A DNA stretch of 64,000 nt from Macrocystis pyrifera. Lineage: Eukaryota; Sar; Phaeophyceae; Laminariales; Laminariaceae. Both the position numbers and the translations under genes were made by a program. The notes beneath the pieces are model-generated. The model was not told where the DNA came from and ran no database searches. It worked only from the letters and a program-made list of their open reading frames with translations. Numbering within the stretch: position 1 is the stretch's first letter; each line of letters begins with the position of its first letter. Shown here piece after piece: positions 59,661 to 64,000 of the stretch. The stretch lies in contig JASSKH010000017.1 of NCBI GenBank assembly GCA_031763025.1, positions 8,286,254 through 8,350,253 on the forward strand. Reading direction: 5' to 3'.

Positions 59661-61227
59661 TTTGTTTCTGCGTGTAAGCATCGAGCATATGTCTGACACA
59701 GCAGATCCAAATATCGAGGCTTAGCACCAAGAGAGGAGGGGAGCCGTCCGGTGTAGCCGCCCTACTTAGGAGCAGGGGCCAACTCCGAAAAGGCTTTGTA
59801 TACAGGGACCCGCCCGTGCGTTTGAGCGAAAGTTTGACCTTGTCAGGGCTTTTGCATCCGCGTCGTGCCTTCACGCCCTTGGTGGAACATTGAGGCCGTG
59901 TTGAGGCCGTGTTGTATACACCCACGCCACAAATTCCGGCGACGAGTTGGAGAGGCTAACACAGCGCCTCGGAAAAAAGGCAGAACGTCAGCTGTTCGCG
60001 TGGGATTTGGGGGGCACCTTTTGCTCGCGAACGATGACGCGCAAAACGCTGCTGGCGGTCTGCCATCAGATTGCAACATGCGAGGTGTCTAGCGGCACAA
60101 ATAAAATGATGGCAACACGAAAAAAACGGTGCTTTGGATTTTGTGGGAGGGGAGGGCGTGGTAAAACTCTAACCACGTGGGCCCCGCCGGAAAAGAGAAT
60201 CCGGTAGAAGTGCTGACCGAATTTTCGTCTATTAATAGGAACAATTCTACTCTACTCTAGGGGAAATGCGCATCGCCACCATCTCGTCGCGTACTAACTA
60301 CATATATGGCTAGCAAAGGCGCCTTCGTGTGGGTTAACCCGTTCCTCACCGCCGGTGCCGTTTGGGTGGTAAGAGCTTGGGGAAGTACTTGAAAATACCA
60401 AGCATCCTGTAGACGGCGCGAGAAATCATCGACCAGAATTGCAGGCCGCTATCCCCGACGGTGTGCTGCACGCGTGCTACGGAGCGGGAATGAGGCCCCG
60501 ATACATCGCGAGTGTGTTGGACGCGTTCTACGATAGAGGTAGCACATTTCCGCTAAAATGTTTTCTGAATGACGGCGTTTCTTAACTCAAAATCGTCGGA
60601 ATACCAATCTTGTTCCGAAAAATGACGTTTTTGTATACTTGGGCTCATGGATTATTCATCGAGATGCGATTTGATTTTTGCCGAAGTCGGTTTTCGGGTG
60701 AGGCATGGAGCTCCTTAAGGTCAAATGAGGAGCCTCAGAAAAATTAGGGTGAATCCCTATCGTGGAACGCCTCGTTGGCAGTGCCTTCGGCCCTATACTC
60801 GGCAGCAGCCACAGCGAGCATGAGACGGCTGAAACAGTCGGTGGGGAGCACGGTGCAGGTGTTACTGCTGGGCGTCACCGGAGAAGGCCGAGACAATCGA
60901 CACCGTTCGCGATGCTTGGTCCAGCACGCACGGGACGCGGAGATGATGGGCCGGGGGACGGTCAGCTGGGCGACGATTTCCGTACTTGGCACAAAAGACT
61001 ATGGCGGAGCTTCCATCGAGGAGTATGATCGCCCAGACCGACCCACCAACAAGATCGATCGAGCATGAGAAGGGTATGCGACGCCCCAGGGTGGCAGGAA
61101 GCTGTCGAGCGACAGGCCTGCATGGTGACCCAAGGGTGCTTCAGTAAAGTGGTACGTAAATGTGAACAGGCTCGTCGTTTTAACAAACGTCAAGCCGCAC
61201 ATCCCCCTCGTCTCTGCAAGCGAAGAA

Positions 61228-61287
61228 GGGGGAAGGGGGGGTTGCTCATAAAATGCATGGCCGTAGTCGTATGACCATAGACCCTGG
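61228..61287 (-). repeat. Poly-C-ended repeat, copy I (terminal fragment)
   Basis: G-rich run followed by ATGCATGGCCGTAGTCGTAT and GACCATAGACCCT only. Confidence 0.6.
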
Positions 61288-62244
61288 GAGGGGGTTACGA
61301 GTTATGCTAGAAAAGCGATGCTGTCGCCCGTGGTATGGAGTCGTCCTTTGCTAACAAGGTCCGAAAGTATTCCAAGGAGGGGCGCTGGTGCGCGGGAAAT
61401 CATCATGTCAATACTTGATCCGGCAGAACTAGCCGCCTGCCGGTCGAGAGTAGCGCTTCGAATGGCGGTACGACGAACAGGTTCTGGGTTACGCTCTCCG
61501 GCTCCTACAGGTAGTCGGCATGTTAAAAAACGCGCAGTGGATGGATCCGTGAACATGTTTTAGGTTCGGTGGCAGCACCGACGGCATCCAAGTCGGTCGT
61601 CGCGGCGGAGGGGGTGCGAGAGGGAGGCGGGAGTCTTCAAAAATAGTTTTTTTTCAAGTCGGAGATGTGCCAGGGGCTGATGCGGCCTGACGGAACGGGT
61701 ACCATCGAAACGGACCTCGAAGAATGAGCGGGTTGATTTTTTATAGCGACACGGCGAACAGGCGGCCAGGGTCGCGGAACACACGCGGCAAGGCGATGGT
61801 ACGCCGTTTCGAGCCGATGGACGAGGGGGCCCCTTCTTGTAGAAAAGTTCACAGTCAAAACAGCAGATTGCGCTGCGTGCGCAAAGCGACGGCTGCTAGT
61901 CAACTGACGCGTCCGAGTCTAAGCGCGGGTCCGAAGACGGTACATCGAAGCAGAAGGCGACGGAGTGGAGTGGCCGGAGAGCCAAGGACCGAAATGGGTG
62001 GGAACAATCAAACGTTGCCAGGAGACGGCGGTTTGGACGTGTGACGGACGAACCGTCTACTCTAGGGATAATACACTAGTTCTAGTGTGGGATTCCCTAC
62101 ATACAGGTGGTGTGACTGACCACGCCCGAAACGGTCGTCTCCTGACATATTTGGCGGACACTGCCCGATCAGTGATGCAGGGCAGTGTCGGAAGCCCGCG
62201 TAAAAACAGTGCCCGCGGGCGAAGGAGAGAACTCGTCTAGGTTA

Positions 62245-62440
62245 GGCTTTGGCAGCGGCAGCGGAAGGGGGCTCTGCGGTGCCCGCTAGGCCCACCGGGG
62301 GCATAGGTAGTTATATGCCAAGGCGGTATTCTATGTCAAGCTTGAGCTTGGCAGCGGCAATGGGGGAGGGTTCTGCGGCGACCGTTTGCCCCATCGGGGG
62401 CACGGCGAGAACCTTTTGAAAAGGCGGTGTCCCGTCGGCG
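62245..62440. repeat. Two diverged ~95-bp tandem units
   Basis: Both contain CTT(T)GGCAGCGGCA, a GGGCTCTGCGG-like block and CCACCGGGGGCA/CCATCGGGGGCA. On the minus strand they encode similar Ala/Pro-rich peptides (PPMGQTVAAEPSPIAAAK and PPVGLAGTAEPPSAAAAK). Confidence 0.7.
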
Positions 62441-64000
62441 ATCAAGCTGGCCGCACGGCCGGCTGAACGGCGACCGCACTCATATCTGTTCCTCGCTGCT
62501 ATGCACAAGCGCCACCTAGACTCCCAACAAGTCTATTGTTCTCAGCCACCATTCAGGCTCGCCATGATTTCCACGGCCTTCTTTCTAGAGCTACCCAAGT
62601 GCATAAGTACCAGCCTGAGTTCCACCAGCTCCAGCGCTAAGCTTCTGTAACCACGCCATTCCAGGTACACGCAGCGCGATCCCTGAAACAGGTAGCGACG
62701 AAAACAGAAGAGCGAGCGACGAATTTCCCCGTGCGGTGGAGAAAAAAAGGTCGTCAATCCTCAAACATTACCTTCCCGTGCTATCTTAAAAACGCCGATC
62801 ATGACAACTGGAGAACGGGAGGAAGTCTACTCGAAAAGCGACGAATTTTCCCGTAGGAGAAAAATGGTCGCCAATATAATATCAGGCCCGAAAAAGCGGA
62901 ATTGAGAAACGGCAAACAGGAGTCCACCCCAGACTGCATCATCGTGCCACCGGGCTGGGGCACCAGCCCACCCTGACCGACGCCGGGGACTGGCGAAGAG
63001 AGAGTTCTCTAGCCGCAGGCGCGAATGAGGTTTTACAGCTCCACCGTCCGCTGGGGCAAGTCGACTAGATCCAACGCGGTCGTGCTTTGGTGGCAAGCTG
63101 TGACAGTCGAGAACAAGGTCCGTTGATACTGGCGTTGGAGTACACTCGAAAAGGGCGGGATCCGTCTGCGGCAACGATCCATTCGGACAAGGTCGAGACG
63201 GGTTGGAGCGGACACCTCGGCGAGCCTTTAGAAAAGCATGTTGATGTCTCCTATGAGAGGCGTGGACACCATGTAGCGCCCTTTATTCAGAGAGAAATGG
63301 GGTGAATCGGATCCGTTTGGGTTCACTACAATGCCCGACAGAACGTTGCGATGTTTCGAAACGCACCCAAAAGAGAGCGAAGGGGTCTTCATATCTCGAG
63401 GCATGGGCATGTCGGCCGAAGCCGACACCTCTTCAGCGTTCAGGCGTGTACGCCCGCGGGCGAAATTGTTGTGCTCAACGAATTGCGCCCGTAGCTCCTA
63501 GCCGGGTCTTCGAGGCAGGGGGCTTGATATTATTGTTTCGCCGGCCATTCGAAGAAGACACGTATCGCTTGTGCGTGAGTTGATGGGTCCGATGCAGGGC
63601 TCCCGATGGAGTCTTGGTATGTTGCGCCAGCTCAACAGTTTCGACGAAACCACGCGATATGGCGCGACACGCGCCGAAGGCGCGTTGCGGCTTTTGCGCT
63701 ACAGGCGAGTTTTCTTATGGGAGGGAGTTTTTTTCTTCGCCGCTACGAAAAGCAATTTAGGCCGTTTTCGCTATGAATGGCATTTTAGCATCTGATCGTA
63801 GTCGTACCAGCTGACCCGTATATTTTCGCAACGATGCCAATCATTTTGGGGCAAGAACCAGCTTGCTAATAGTATGGGATATGTTTTGGTTCTCTAAAAC
63901 GGTTAAAACAATCCGGCATTATGAAGCATACTTGATGTGTGTGTTTCGGTTGTTTTTTCATGCATATCTCGCCAAAATTTTGCCTCCGGCGGCCCCTACG

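Larger units (their letters stand above)
59700..64000. other. Calmer, GC-richer stretch with unassigned coding-like frames
   Basis: Few microsatellites and no MITE. Frames such as SGDELERLTQRLGKKAERQL (+, about 59940), STVQVLLLGVTGEGRDNRHR (+, about 60840) and FGCVSKHRNVLSGIVVNPNG (-, about 63370) have ordinary composition but do not chain into a model. It may be an old insertion or a gene running off the right edge. Confidence 0.35.

Overview
This is nuclear DNA of a eukaryote. It holds few genes, they are split by long GT-AG introns, and most of the window is short non-autonomous repeats, microsatellites and long runs of G or C. I found no rRNA, no convincing tRNA and no prokaryotic features. 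The intron-rich genes, moderate GC content, an SDS22 of ordinary eukaryotic type and Ala/Ser/Gly-rich low-complexity proteins would fit a photosynthetic stramenopile such as a brown alga. That placement is a low-confidence guess.

Layout. 1819-7604 (+): the 3' part of a basic, coiled-coil/IQ-like protein gene, at least six exons, probably beginning left of the window. 7605-11128: intergenic, with a miniature LTR element at 9051-9760 and a 75-bp tandem repeat at 10650-10893. 11129-21061 (+): a six-exon gene for an unrecognised 754-residue protein with coiled coils and a long Ala/Ser/Pro-rich region. 21062-28180: intergenic and repeat-rich, between two convergent genes. 28181-43811 (-): the one gene I can name, SDS22/PPP1R7, the leucine-rich-repeat regulator of protein phosphatase 1. 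Its eight coding exons total 936 nt in 15.6 kb and one intron uses a GC donor. 43812-53609: repeats, with a LINE 3' tail at 52380-52720. 53610 to about 54400 (-): a probable exon of a His/Asp-rich, poly-Ala protein. 54400-64000: repeats up to about 58 kb, then a calmer stretch with several coding-like frames I could not assign.

The repeat landscape is the main interest. Three families recur: a ~110-bp inverted-repeat MITE (14 copies), a ~90-bp hairpin element (at least 4 good copies) and a ~500-bp element whose end runs into a poly-C tract (9 copies or fragments). Superimposed are very short words far above chance: CTATTAATAG (8 exact copies), TACCAGGTA/TACCTGGTA (about 25) and TACAGCAGTA/TACTGCTGTA (at least 6). 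Three TACCAGGTA words sit as small insertions inside repeats whose sister copies lack them, and CTATTAATAG equals the two MITE termini joined. I propose that these are TA-flanked scars of transposon excision or of a micro-insertion process.

The genes do not form an obvious functional cluster. SDS22 acts with PP1 in mitosis and PP1 maturation. The 11-21 kb protein has many Ser/Thr-Pro sites, but any link between the two is speculation.
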